Below are positions 8,850 to 15,629 of a DNA stretch of 64,000 bases, one piece after another. The notes beneath the pieces are model-generated. The model worked only from the letters and a program-made list of their open reading frames with translations. It had not been told where the DNA came from and made no database searches. This DNA comes from Thiohalocapsa halophila. Its GTDB lineage: Bacteria > Pseudomonadota > Gammaproteobacteria > Chromatiales > Chromatiaceae. Position 1 is the first letter of the stretch. The number at the start of each line of letters is the position of its first letter. The stretch is taken from the NCBI RefSeq assembly GCF_016583825.1, contig NZ_NRRV01000027.1:1-64000 (forward strand), in the 5' to 3' direction. The translations under genes and the position numbers were made by a program.

Positions 8850-9130
8850 GACTCTCCCAACAACAGCTCGAAGCCCACCTCTGGGGCGCCGCCAACATCC
8901 TGCGCGGCAAGACCGCGGGCCAGGACTAAAAGAACTACTCCAACAACAGCGGCCCGTCGGACGTGCTGGGGCACGCCTACGAGTACCTGATGCGCAAGGA
9001 GCTGGTGGAAGCGGGGCTGGTCGATGCTGTCATCGCCCTGCCACCCAAAGAATTGACCGAGGCACGCGCCCGACGAGACACACTCGCGGCAAACCCGACG
9101 ACGCCACGGCACAGAGCCGGGAGGCGACAT
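8846..9130 (+). pseudogene. Remnant of type I restriction-modification methylase subunit (hsdM)
   Basis: Reading from GTG at 8846, overlapping the stop of the preceding gene, the frame gives LSQQQLEAHLWGAANILRGK then TAGQD and a TAA stop. This is the characteristic N-terminus of HsdM, where a Tyr codon normally follows the Asp. The same frame continues beyond the stop with KNYSNNSGPSDVLGHAYEYL, then LVEAGLVDAVIALPPK and ELTEARARRDTLAAN. These pieces resemble separate parts of HsdM and are joined with large internal deletions. The methyltransferase core (NPPF region) is missing, so the gene cannot be functional. It marks a decayed restriction-modification locus. Confidence 0.75.
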
Positions 9131-9614
9131 GCTGAAAACGCCAAGCTTATGCCTGTTCTTGCTGCTGATCGTCGGCACTGCGGCCAAGGCCGCGGACTTC
9201 GATTTCGAGGGCCACGCCATCGTCCGCGACGACGGCAGCCTGCTCATCGGCAACCGCACGGTGCACCTGTTCGGCATCTATATGCCGGAGACCAACCGCC
9301 AGTGCCGCCGGTGGATCTCGCCGGTGCGCTGCGCCGAGCGCGGCGTGCTGGCGCTGGATTTCATCACCGAGGGCTTCATCCGCTGCATCGAGCGCCGGCG
9401 CAATGCCGACGGCAGCATCCAGGCCACCTGCTGGAAGGACCGCACCAGCTTCGACCCGGGGCTGGACCTGGCTGCCTATCTCATCGAGCGCGGCTGGGCG
9501 CTGGCGCTGCCGGGCGCCCCCTTCGAATACCAGGCCATGGAGCGCATCGCCCGCGCCCGGGAGCGGGGCGTCTGGGGCTTTCCCGTGGATTCCATCACGC
9601 AGCCGCAACGGTGA
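9129..9614 (+). CDS. Exported SNase/thermonuclease-fold protein, probably inactive
   Basis: A 161-residue protein with a signal peptide (KTPSLCLFLLLIVGTAAKA, cleavage near residue 21) and an OB-fold of the staphylococcal nuclease type. Evidence is the order: short beta region, NRTVHLFGIYMPETNRQC, GFIRCIERRRN, a DLAAYLIERGWALAL segment, YQAMERIARARERGVWGF and the end. In active nucleases the loop reads roughly RLxGIDAPE with a catalytic Arg and Asp. Here the corresponding positions are His and Tyr, so catalysis is doubtful. The ATG overlaps the end of the hsdM remnant. Likely periplasmic; function unknown. Confidence 0.7.
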   Translation: MLKTPSLCLFLLLIVGTAAKAADFDFEGHAIVRDDGSLLIGNRTVHLFGIYMPETNRQCRRWISPVRCAERGVLALDFITEGFIRCIERRRNADGSIQATCWKDRTSFDPGLDLAAYLIERGWALALPGAPFEYQAMERIARARERGVWGFPVDSITQPQR

Positions 9615-9709
9615 GCCGCCGCGACGGCGCGGACCGACAGTTCGAAGCGAGCAGCCTGGAAAGCGCAGCTCACCATCGAGCACGCCAAGATCGTGCTCAT
9701 CGTGCCCTT

Positions 9710-9785
9710 GTGGGAGCGGCATCCTTGCCGCGAGATCAGCGCGCCGAGGCACCCGAAGTCGTCGCGGCAGGGAGGCCGCTCCCAC
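9710..9785. repeat. Solitary REP family 1 inverted pair
   Basis: GTGGGAGCGGCATCCTTGCC at 9710 and its near-complement ending in GCCGCTCCCAC at 9785 form a long imperfect hairpin with a loop of about 26 bases. The arms are those of the unit repeated 14 and 16 times at 40899-42145 and 59805-61221, so this is a single copy of the same family between two convergent genes. Confidence 0.85.
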
Positions 9786-9810
9786 CTCGGCCGGGCCCGC
9801 CCAGCGCCGC

Positions 9811-10209
9811 TCAATCCTCCGGCTCGAAGGTCAGCGACACCGAGTTGATACAATAGCGCTCGCCGGTCGGCCGCGGGCCGTCCGGAAAGACGTGCCCGAG
9901 GTGAGAGCCGCAGCGCGCGCAGTGCACTTCGGTGCGCCGCATGCCGTGGCTGGTGTCGGTGTCGGTCTCGACGGCGCCGTCGGCGCTCGGCTGCCAGAAG
10001 CTCGGCCAGCCGGTGCCGGAGTCGAACTTGTGAGCGGACGCGAAGAGCTCGGCACCGCAGCCGGCACACAGATACCGCCCGGCGTCCTTGGTGGACCAGT
10101 AGGCGCCGGTGAACGCGGGCTCGGTGCCCTGCCGGCGCAGCACGCGGTACTGCTCCGGGGTCAGCTCGGCGCGCCACTCGGCATCGGATTTCTCGATCTT
10201 CTCGGTCAT
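9811..10209 (-). CDS. msrB: Peptide-methionine (R)-S-oxide reductase
   Basis: A 132-residue protein when started at the ATG at 10207-10209, which has AGGAGA a few bases upstream; a longer frame exists but lacks this RBS. Zinc ligands C48, C51, C97 and C100 are present in two CxxC pairs (CAGC and CARC). The catalytic cysteine is C120 in RYCINSVSL. The substrate-pocket phrase [12 protein letters not shown] is also intact. It reduces the R epimer of methionine sulfoxide in proteins. No signal peptide, so cytoplasmic. It appears monocistronic. Confidence 0.95.
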   Translation of the reverse strand: MTEKIEKSDAEWRAELTPEQYRVLRRQGTEPAFTGAYWSTKDAGRYLCAGCGAELFASAHKFDSGTGWPSFWQPSADGAVETDTDTSHGMRRTEVHCARCGSHLGHVFPDGPRPTGERYCINSVSLTFEPED

Positions 10210-10400
10210 CTGGGTCTCCTCGCAATGCGTTGCTGGGCTACGGAGCGGCTCGCTCGGGTACAGCTGGGCTGCTGGCTGGGGGGGCTGGCCAGCTGGCCGC
10301 ACGCGGTTGTGAGCGCGATCCTGGCCCCGCTATACTGGCGGATTCACTGAGGCAGGCCCCGGAAATGAGCCCAAGGGGCTGAAACACAACGGAAACGCTT

Positions 10401-11594
10401 ATGCAAGTCAGCTCGTTCCAACCGCCACCACGGACGCTGATGGGGCCGGGCCCCGCCGATGTCCACCCGCGCGTGACCGCCGCGCTGGCCAGACCCACCA
10501 TCGGCCACCTGGACCCCGCCTTCAGCGCCATGATGGAAGAGCTGAAGGGACTGCTGCGCTACGCCTTGCGCACAGACAACCCGCTGACCATGCCCGTCTC
10601 GGCCCCGGGCTCCGCCGGCATGGAGACCTGCTTCGTCAACCTGGTGGAGCCGGGCGACAAGGTCATCGTCTGCAGCAACGGCGTCTTCGGCGGGCGCATG
10701 CGCGAGAACGTGGTGCGCTGCGGCGGCGAGGCCGTGGTGGTGGCGGACGACTGGGGTCGCGCCGTGGACCCACAGAAGCTGGAAGACGCCCTCAAGGCCC
10801 ATCCGGATGCCAAGCTCGTCGCCTGCGTGCACGCCGAGACCTCCACCGGCGCCTGCTCGGACGTCAAGACCCTGGTGGAGCTGGCCCACCGCCACGACTG
10901 CTTGACCATCGTCGACGCCGTCACGGCCCTCGGCGGCTCGCCGCTGGAGGTGGACGCCTGGGGCATCGACGCCGTCTATGCCGGCAGTCAGAAGTGCTTG
11001 TCCTGCACGCCGGGCCTGGCGCCGGTCAGCTTCAGCGAGCGGGCCTTGGCCAAGGTCACGTCACGCAGCACGCCGGTGCAGAGCTGGTTCCTGGACCTGA
11101 ACCTGGTGCTCGGCTACTGGCAGGGCAACGACGGCGGCAGCAGCAAGCGCTCCTACCACCACACGGCGCCCGTGAATGCCCTGTACGGCCTGCACGAGGC
11201 CCTGGTGATGCTCGCCGAAGAGGGCATCGAGCAGTCCTGGGAGCGCCACCACCGCAACCACCTGGCGCTGCGCGCCGGACTCGAGACCCTGGGCCTGGAG
11301 CTGGTAGTGCCCGAGGCGGAGCGCCTGCCGCAGCTCAATGCCGTCGCCGTGCCCGGCGGTGTGGACGAGGCCGCCGTGCGCGCGCGCCTGCTCGACACCT
11401 ACGACCTGGAAATCGGCGCCGGCCTCGGCGCGCTGGCCGGCAAGGTCTGGCGCATCGGGCTCATGGGCTACTCCAGCCGGCCCGAGAACATCCTGCTCTG
11501 CCTGGGCGCCCTCGGCAGCGTGCTGAACGACATGGGCCACCAGGCGGACACCGGCGCGGCCCTGAGCGCAGCCCAGTCCATGTTGGCACGCTGA
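10401..11594 (+). CDS. Class V PLP aminotransferase (serine/alanine-glyoxylate type)
   Basis: A 397-residue protein with the PLP lysine in GSQKCLSCTPGL and the cofactor Asp in TIVDAVTALGG. The N-terminal GPGPADVHPRV, the HAETSTGACSDV segment and the C-terminal GLGALAGKVWRIGLMG match the alanine-glyoxylate and serine-glyoxylate aminotransferase group. It would transfer the amino group of serine or alanine to glyoxylate, giving glycine and hydroxypyruvate or pyruvate. With the GarR-like reductase at 25657 it suggests glyoxylate or glycolate salvage, although the two genes are 14 kb apart. Serine versus alanine preference cannot be decided from the sequence. Confidence 0.88.
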   Translation: MQVSSFQPPPRTLMGPGPADVHPRVTAALARPTIGHLDPAFSAMMEELKGLLRYALRTDNPLTMPVSAPGSAGMETCFVNLVEPGDKVIVCSNGVFGGRMRENVVRCGGEAVVVADDWGRAVDPQKLEDALKAHPDAKLVACVHAETSTGACSDVKTLVELAHRHDCLTIVDAVTALGGSPLEVDAWGIDAVYAGSQKCLSCTPGLAPVSFSERALAKVTSRSTPVQSWFLDLNLVLGYWQGNDGGSSKRSYHHTAPVNALYGLHEALVMLAEEGIEQSWERHHRNHLALRAGLETLGLELVVPEAERLPQLNAVAVPGGVDEAAVRARLLDTYDLEIGAGLGALAGKVWRIGLMGYSSRPENILLCLGALGSVLNDMGHQADTGAALSAAQSMLAR

Positions 11595-11628
11595 GCTCGC
11601 CCGCCGCTATGTCTGCGCTGCACCGAGC

Positions 11629-12282
11629 TTGAGCAAGACACCGGGCCCTGCACGGGGCGGGCGACACGCTCGCCCGCTGCTGCCGCGGCTAGTGATGGCG
11701 GTGGCCGCCATCGGCCTGTTCCTGCTGGCCTACCAGTGGGGCAACCAGTATCGCTACGACGGCGGCGAGCCGCCGGACATCGACGGCGTGCTGATCCGCC
11801 CGCCGCAGCCGCTGCCCGACTTCGTCCTGCACGACACCGGCGGCGAGCCCGTGGGCCGCGGGACCCTGTTCGAGCACTGGAGCCTGCTCGCCTTCGGCAA
11901 CCTCTCCGGGGCCGCCGGCCACCGGGGCATCTCCCGACTGGTGGCGGTGTCCAACCGCCTCGCCGGCGAGCGGGACCTGCGCGAGCGCTTGCGTCTGCTG
12001 ATGGCCACCGCGGATGCCGCACCCGCCCTGGCGCGGGACTTCGAGCGGTTGTCGCCGGCCATCGCCGTGCTGAGCGGCGCCAGGGCCGAGGTCGCCGAGC
12101 TGGCGGCGGCCCTGGGCGCGGATGCCGAGGGCGCCCTCGACGGCGTGCCCGATGCACCGCCGACCCTGTTCCTGCTGGATCCGGCCGCCGAGCTGGTGGC
12201 CATCTTCCCCGGCGCCCAACCCCCGGCGGCCATCGCCGAAGACCTGGCCGCGCTCGCCGAGCAGCGGGCACGCCAGCGATGA
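11629..12282 (+). CDS. Membrane-anchored SCO/redoxin-like protein without cysteines
   Basis: A 217-residue protein: basic N-terminus, one transmembrane helix (residues about 22-40, MAVAAIGLFLLAYQW), then a thioredoxin-like domain. The order of PLPDFVLHDTGGEPV, FEHWSLLAFGNLSG and later PTLFLLDPAAELVAIF resembles SCO1/SenC proteins. The region that should hold the copper-binding CxxxC reads NLSGAAGHRG, and the protein has no cysteine at all, so copper transfer or thiol chemistry is excluded. TTG at 11629 is used as the start; ATG at 11695 would begin inside the membrane helix. Its stop overlaps the psd start (ATGA). Confidence 0.6.
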   Translation: MSKTPGPARGGRHARPLLPRLVMAVAAIGLFLLAYQWGNQYRYDGGEPPDIDGVLIRPPQPLPDFVLHDTGGEPVGRGTLFEHWSLLAFGNLSGAAGHRGISRLVAVSNRLAGERDLRERLRLLMATADAAPALARDFERLSPAIAVLSGARAEVAELAAALGADAEGALDGVPDAPPTLFLLDPAAELVAIFPGAQPPAAIAEDLAALAEQRARQR

Positions 12283-13211
12283 GCCCATCTGGGAGCCCAT
12301 TAGGGAGCGAAGCCCTCCAGTCCGGCGGGCGGCGCCTGCGGGCGGTCGGCGAGCGCCTGTTCGTGGGCCTGCAGACGGTGCTGCCGCAGCACCCGCTGTC
12401 GCGGCTCGTGCACAGGCTGACGCGGCTGCCGGCGGGGCCTGTGACCCATCTCGCCGTGCGCGCCTTCGTGCGGGCCTATGGTGTGGACCTCCACGAGGCG
12501 GCACAGCCCGCGGCCAGCGCCTACCGGACCTTCAACGACTTCTTCACCCGGGCCCTGCGCGCGGATGCCCGGCCGCTGGACCCGCGACCCGAGGCCCTGC
12601 TGGCACCGGCGGATGCCCGCATCAGCGAGATCGGTAGCCTCACCGGCGGACGCCTGCTCCAGGCCAAGGGACAGAGCTTCGACGTGCAGGCGCTGCTCGG
12701 CGGCGACCCCAGGCTGGCGGCGACCTTCGCGGACGGCGCCTTTGCGACCCTCTACCTAGCGCCCCGGGACTACCACCGGGTGCACATGCCGGTCTCCGGC
12801 AGGCTCCGCAGCGCCTTCCATGTGCCTGGGCGGCTGTTCAGCGTCAACCCGGTCACCGCCGCCCGGGTACCGCGGCTCTATGCCCGCAACGAGCGTGTCG
12901 TGACCCTGTTCGACACCGCTGCCGGCCCGCTGGCGGTGGTGCTGGTGGGCGCGATCTTCGTCGGCGGCATCGCGACCGTCTGGCAAGGCCAAGTCACGCC
13001 GCCGCGCGGCCGGCGGCTACAGCACCTACAGCTGCCGACCCCTGCACCGACGCTGGCCCGCGGCGCCGAGCTTGGGCGCTTCGACATGGGCTCCACAGTC
13101 ATCCTGCTGCTGCCGAGGGACAGCGTCACCTGGCTGCCGGAGCAGGCGGCGGGCCAACGGGTGTGCATGGGCAAGGCACTGGGACTGCTCACCGCAAGCC
13201 CCGCCTCCTGA
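12279..13211 (+). CDS. psd: Phosphatidylserine decarboxylase
   Basis: A 310-residue membrane-associated enzyme that makes phosphatidylethanolamine. Typical blocks are FNDFFTRALRADARP, LLAPADARI, LLGGDP, APRDYHRVHMPVSG (active-site His), RLFSVNPVTA and LARNERV-like ARNERVVTLFDT. The self-cleavage site is FDMGSTVILLL with Ser272, where most proteobacterial enzymes have LGST, so proenzyme processing to a pyruvoyl subunit should work. The ATG overlaps the stop of the SCO-like gene by four bases, so the pair is translationally coupled. Confidence 0.95.
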   Translation: MSPSGSPLGSEALQSGGRRLRAVGERLFVGLQTVLPQHPLSRLVHRLTRLPAGPVTHLAVRAFVRAYGVDLHEAAQPAASAYRTFNDFFTRALRADARPLDPRPEALLAPADARISEIGSLTGGRLLQAKGQSFDVQALLGGDPRLAATFADGAFATLYLAPRDYHRVHMPVSGRLRSAFHVPGRLFSVNPVTAARVPRLYARNERVVTLFDTAAGPLAVVLVGAIFVGGIATVWQGQVTPPRGRRLQHLQLPTPAPTLARGAELGRFDMGSTVILLLPRDSVTWLPEQAAGQRVCMGKALGLLTASPAS

Positions 13212-13308
13212 CCCTGACCTGACCCTGCCGCGGACCCAGCACCCGACCGGGCGCGCCGGCGCCAGCAGGGGTCGCCGCGCGCCGCCAGAGCATCTGCCGC
13301 AAAACACA

Positions 13309-13339
13309 ACGGCCCCGCAGCCTGGGGCTGCGGGGCCGT
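13309..13339 (-). terminator. Strong hairpin, probable intrinsic terminator of the minus-strand gene
   Basis: A perfect 14-bp stem (ACGGCCCCGCAGCC at 13309-13322 with its complement at 13326-13339) and a 3-base loop. On the reverse strand it is followed by TGTGTTTTGCGG, a short T-rich tail, and it lies 60 bp after the stop of the minus-strand gene ending at 13399. On the plus strand there is no T-run, so its effect on psd readthrough would be weaker. Confidence 0.75.
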
Positions 13340-13398
13340 GGCCCGAGCATGGCTGCCGCCCGGGGCCAACGCCCCGGGTGGCGGCTGCTAACCCGCGC

Positions 13399-14394
13399 TC
13401 AGCGCCGCTCGGGCGTCGGCGGCATGGGCGAGAACTGCGGCGCCCACATGGGCACTGGCCGGCTCGGCCCCATGGGCTTCGGGGCGATCGGCACCACAAA
13501 GGTGTTCGGACCGCCGGTGGGCACCTGCGGCATCGGCCGGCGCTGGGGCTCGCGCCTGGTCGGCTGCTCGGTGGGCAGCTCTGCCGTCTGCGCCGGCGGT
13601 GCTGCCTCTGTCGGCGCCTCAGGGGCTGGCTCGGCGGGGGCTGGCTCGGCGGGGACGGGTGCGGCTTCGGCCTGAGCCGGCGGCTCCGGTGCAGCGGCGG
13701 TCTCCTCCGGCGCAGCGGGCTCGGCTGGGGTGGCCACCTCGGCTGGGGCAGCCGGCTCCGCTGGGGCAGCTAGCTCCGCCGGGGCCTCGGCAGCCGCCGT
13801 TGCCGGCTCCGCCGCCTCGCCAGCAGGCTCCGCCGGTGCCTCGGCGGTGGCCGGCTCGGCGGGTGCCTCGGCTTCCGCGGCCTCGGCCGTTGCCTCAGCG
13901 GCTGCAGGCTCCTCAGGGGCCTCGGCCGTTGCCTCGGTGGCTGCAGGCTCCTCAGGGGCCGGGGCCGCTGCCGGCTCGGCGGCTGCCTCCGCGGTCGCCG
14001 GCTCGGCCTCGGCGGGCGCTGCATCCTCGGCAGGCTCCGCGGCGGCAGTCTCCGGTGCCGCCGCTTCCGCTGCCGGCTCCTCATCCGCCGCCGCGGCGGT
14101 CTCTTCGGTGCCGGCCTCGGGCGCCGCCGGCTCGGCCTCAGCGGTTGCTGCCGCCGGCGCCTCGGCCGGCTCCGGCTTCGGCGGTGCCGCAACGGTCACG
14201 GTGCCGATGGGCTCGAGGTTGGCGGTCACCTCTTCCGGTGAGGGCGTATCAGGCTTGCTGGCAGCCTGCCCCAGCAGCAGATAGGCGCTGCCCACCACGA
14301 GGAAGGCGACGGCGCCTTTCACCATCAGCGCGCCGACGTCGTCGGTGTAGAGCGTGGAAAACTGTTTTGCCAGCCAGGACAGGGCGTTGCTCAC
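13399..14394 (-). CDS. Membrane-anchored Ala/Glu/Pro-rich low-complexity protein
   Basis: A 331-residue protein starting at GTG (14392-14394) with GAGGA upstream. Residues about 1-25 are an ordinary amphipathic start (MSNALSWLAKQFSTLYTDDV), residues about 26-42 are a membrane helix (GAVAFLVVGSAYLLLG), and residues about 50-285 are almost entirely A, E, P and T with repeated EAPAEPA-like blocks. A proline-rich C-terminus follows (RRPMPQVPTGGPNT, PKPMGPSRPVPMW, PQFSPMPP). The tail may span the periplasm like TonB-type linkers, but there is no recognisable C-terminal domain. I do not recognise the family. A strong terminator follows it. Confidence 0.6.
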   Translation of the reverse strand: MSNALSWLAKQFSTLYTDDVGALMVKGAVAFLVVGSAYLLLGQAASKPDTPSPEEVTANLEPIGTVTVAAPPKPEPAEAPAAATAEAEPAAPEAGTEETAAAADEEPAAEAAAPETAAAEPAEDAAPAEAEPATAEAAAEPAAAPAPEEPAATEATAEAPEEPAAAEATAEAAEAEAPAEPATAEAPAEPAGEAAEPATAAAEAPAELAAPAEPAAPAEVATPAEPAAPEETAAAPEPPAQAEAAPVPAEPAPAEPAPEAPTEAAPPAQTAELPTEQPTRREPQRRPMPQVPTGGPNTFVVPIAPKPMGPSRPVPMWAPQFSPMPPTPERR

Positions 14395-15053
14395 GGTCGT
14401 GTTCCTCTGTTACGGCGATGTGTTTCTATGCTAATGAAATCCCGATGGAATCTGGCTTTGGACACTGGCCCTGTGCACACTCGGCCGCAGGCTCGGGGCA
14501 ACCCTCGCACCAGCCGGCCACGGGCGGCGCCGATGGGCCAGCGAAGCCCAGCGGCGGGCTGCGGCATTACTCTTGCCGGCCCAGTGCCGGCCCAGCCCGT
14601 AGGCCGTCGCGAGCCGCCTTGGCGTGCGCGACGCCGCATTGGCCAAGCCCGCAGAGCACAGGTCCGCCAATGTCTTGGGCGTCCGGACCGCTCGACGGCC
14701 ACCGCGCTCGGCATCCCCGGCGCACGCGCGCGAGCCCGATGCGAGCGCTGGGCGGCGGCGCTGGGCGGGCACTGGGGCAGTATCCTGCGGGGCGCGGCCT
14801 GCCCGACCGGCAGCCCCCGGCCCGCGGGCGCCGTACGCTGCCTGAACGGCGGCCCCGATGCAAGGCCGGAGGCGTCGTTAGCCACCAAAGGCAGCACCAT
14901 CGGCCCCGCGCCGCATCGACTGCCTCGCCGCGGCGAAGCGCCTGCGGCGCTGGCTCCATCTGCGCGCGGGGTGGGATTTGCGGTCGGGAGCCGGCAAAAT
15001 CCACCCATACCAGCGTGGAATTGACCGCGCGGGGCATGGCGCGGCCACCCGCC
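14395..15053. other. 659-bp GC-rich region without a recognisable gene
   Basis: Frames are open on both strands because stop codons are rare at this GC content, but none has a recognisable motif, a good RBS or protein-like composition; they are rich in R, P, A and G. The region separates two minus-strand genes and must contain the promoter of the Ala/Glu/Pro-rich gene. No convincing palindrome or REP copy was seen. Confidence 0.4.
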
Positions 15054-15479
15054 TCAGCGCGCGGGCGCCTGCACGCCGTGCTCTGCGAGCCACTGCACAT
15101 CGAGCTGCCAGTCCACGCGCTCCACGTCGGGCTTGCCCAAAATCAGGGTCTGAGCACGCTTTTGGTGCTCGATGAGGTTTTGCTGGGCGGCGACCATGGC
15201 CGGGTCGTCCTGGGCTTTGCCGGCGAGCTCCGGCTTGACAATCTCCAAAAAGCGCATGGCGGGCACATCGAAGGAGCGCGGCGTCGAGATGGTCGCCACG
15301 CCGTCGGCGTAGTCAACGACCCGAAAATCGTAGACATAGTCGGCGAGCTTGGGGTCGGACTCGAGGACCTCGTTCAGCTCGCCAACGCGCGGGTTCCAGC
15401 TCGCGGTGATCCACAAGGCGAGCAAACCGAGCACGATGACGGCGAGTGCGATGCTGTAATTGCGGGTGAAGGTATCCAT
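15054..15479 (-). CDS. Hypothetical protein with N-terminal membrane anchor
   Basis: A 141-residue protein if started at ATG 15477-15479 (MDTFTRNYSIALAVIVLGLL). Residues about 8-25 form a single membrane helix. The rest, beginning NPRVGELNEVLESDPKL, is soluble, probably periplasmic, and mixed alpha/beta in character, with DYADGVATISTPRSFDVPAM and RVDWQLDVQWLAEHG. A longer upstream frame would add 19 residues before the helix and seems less likely. I do not recognise the family. It stands alone, with a divergent gene 150 bp away. Confidence 0.6.
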   Translation of the reverse strand: MDTFTRNYSIALAVIVLGLLALWITASWNPRVGELNEVLESDPKLADYVYDFRVVDYADGVATISTPRSFDVPAMRFLEIVKPELAGKAQDDPAMVAAQQNLIEHQKRAQTLILGKPDVERVDWQLDVQWLAEHGVQAPAR

Positions 15480-15629
15480 GGGGGTATCCGGGTCGGTGAT
15501 CGAGAAGAATTCGCATAGCGCGGCCGACGGCCGCATAAACTGACAACAGGATGCCTAAGCCACTGGGTTGGATGCCATGAAGAACCGCAACGGCCGCCAC
15601 CGGCCGGATCACCGCCGCAGGCCGCGACC

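Noticed and set aside
13309-13339. Hairpin as terminator for psd on the plus strand
   Set aside because: No T-run follows it on the plus strand; the T-rich tail is on the minus-strand side.
14391-15008. 205-codon minus-strand open frame as a gene
   Set aside because: Composition is Arg/Pro/Gly-rich, no RBS or recognisable motif, and it overlaps the start region of the better-supported gene.
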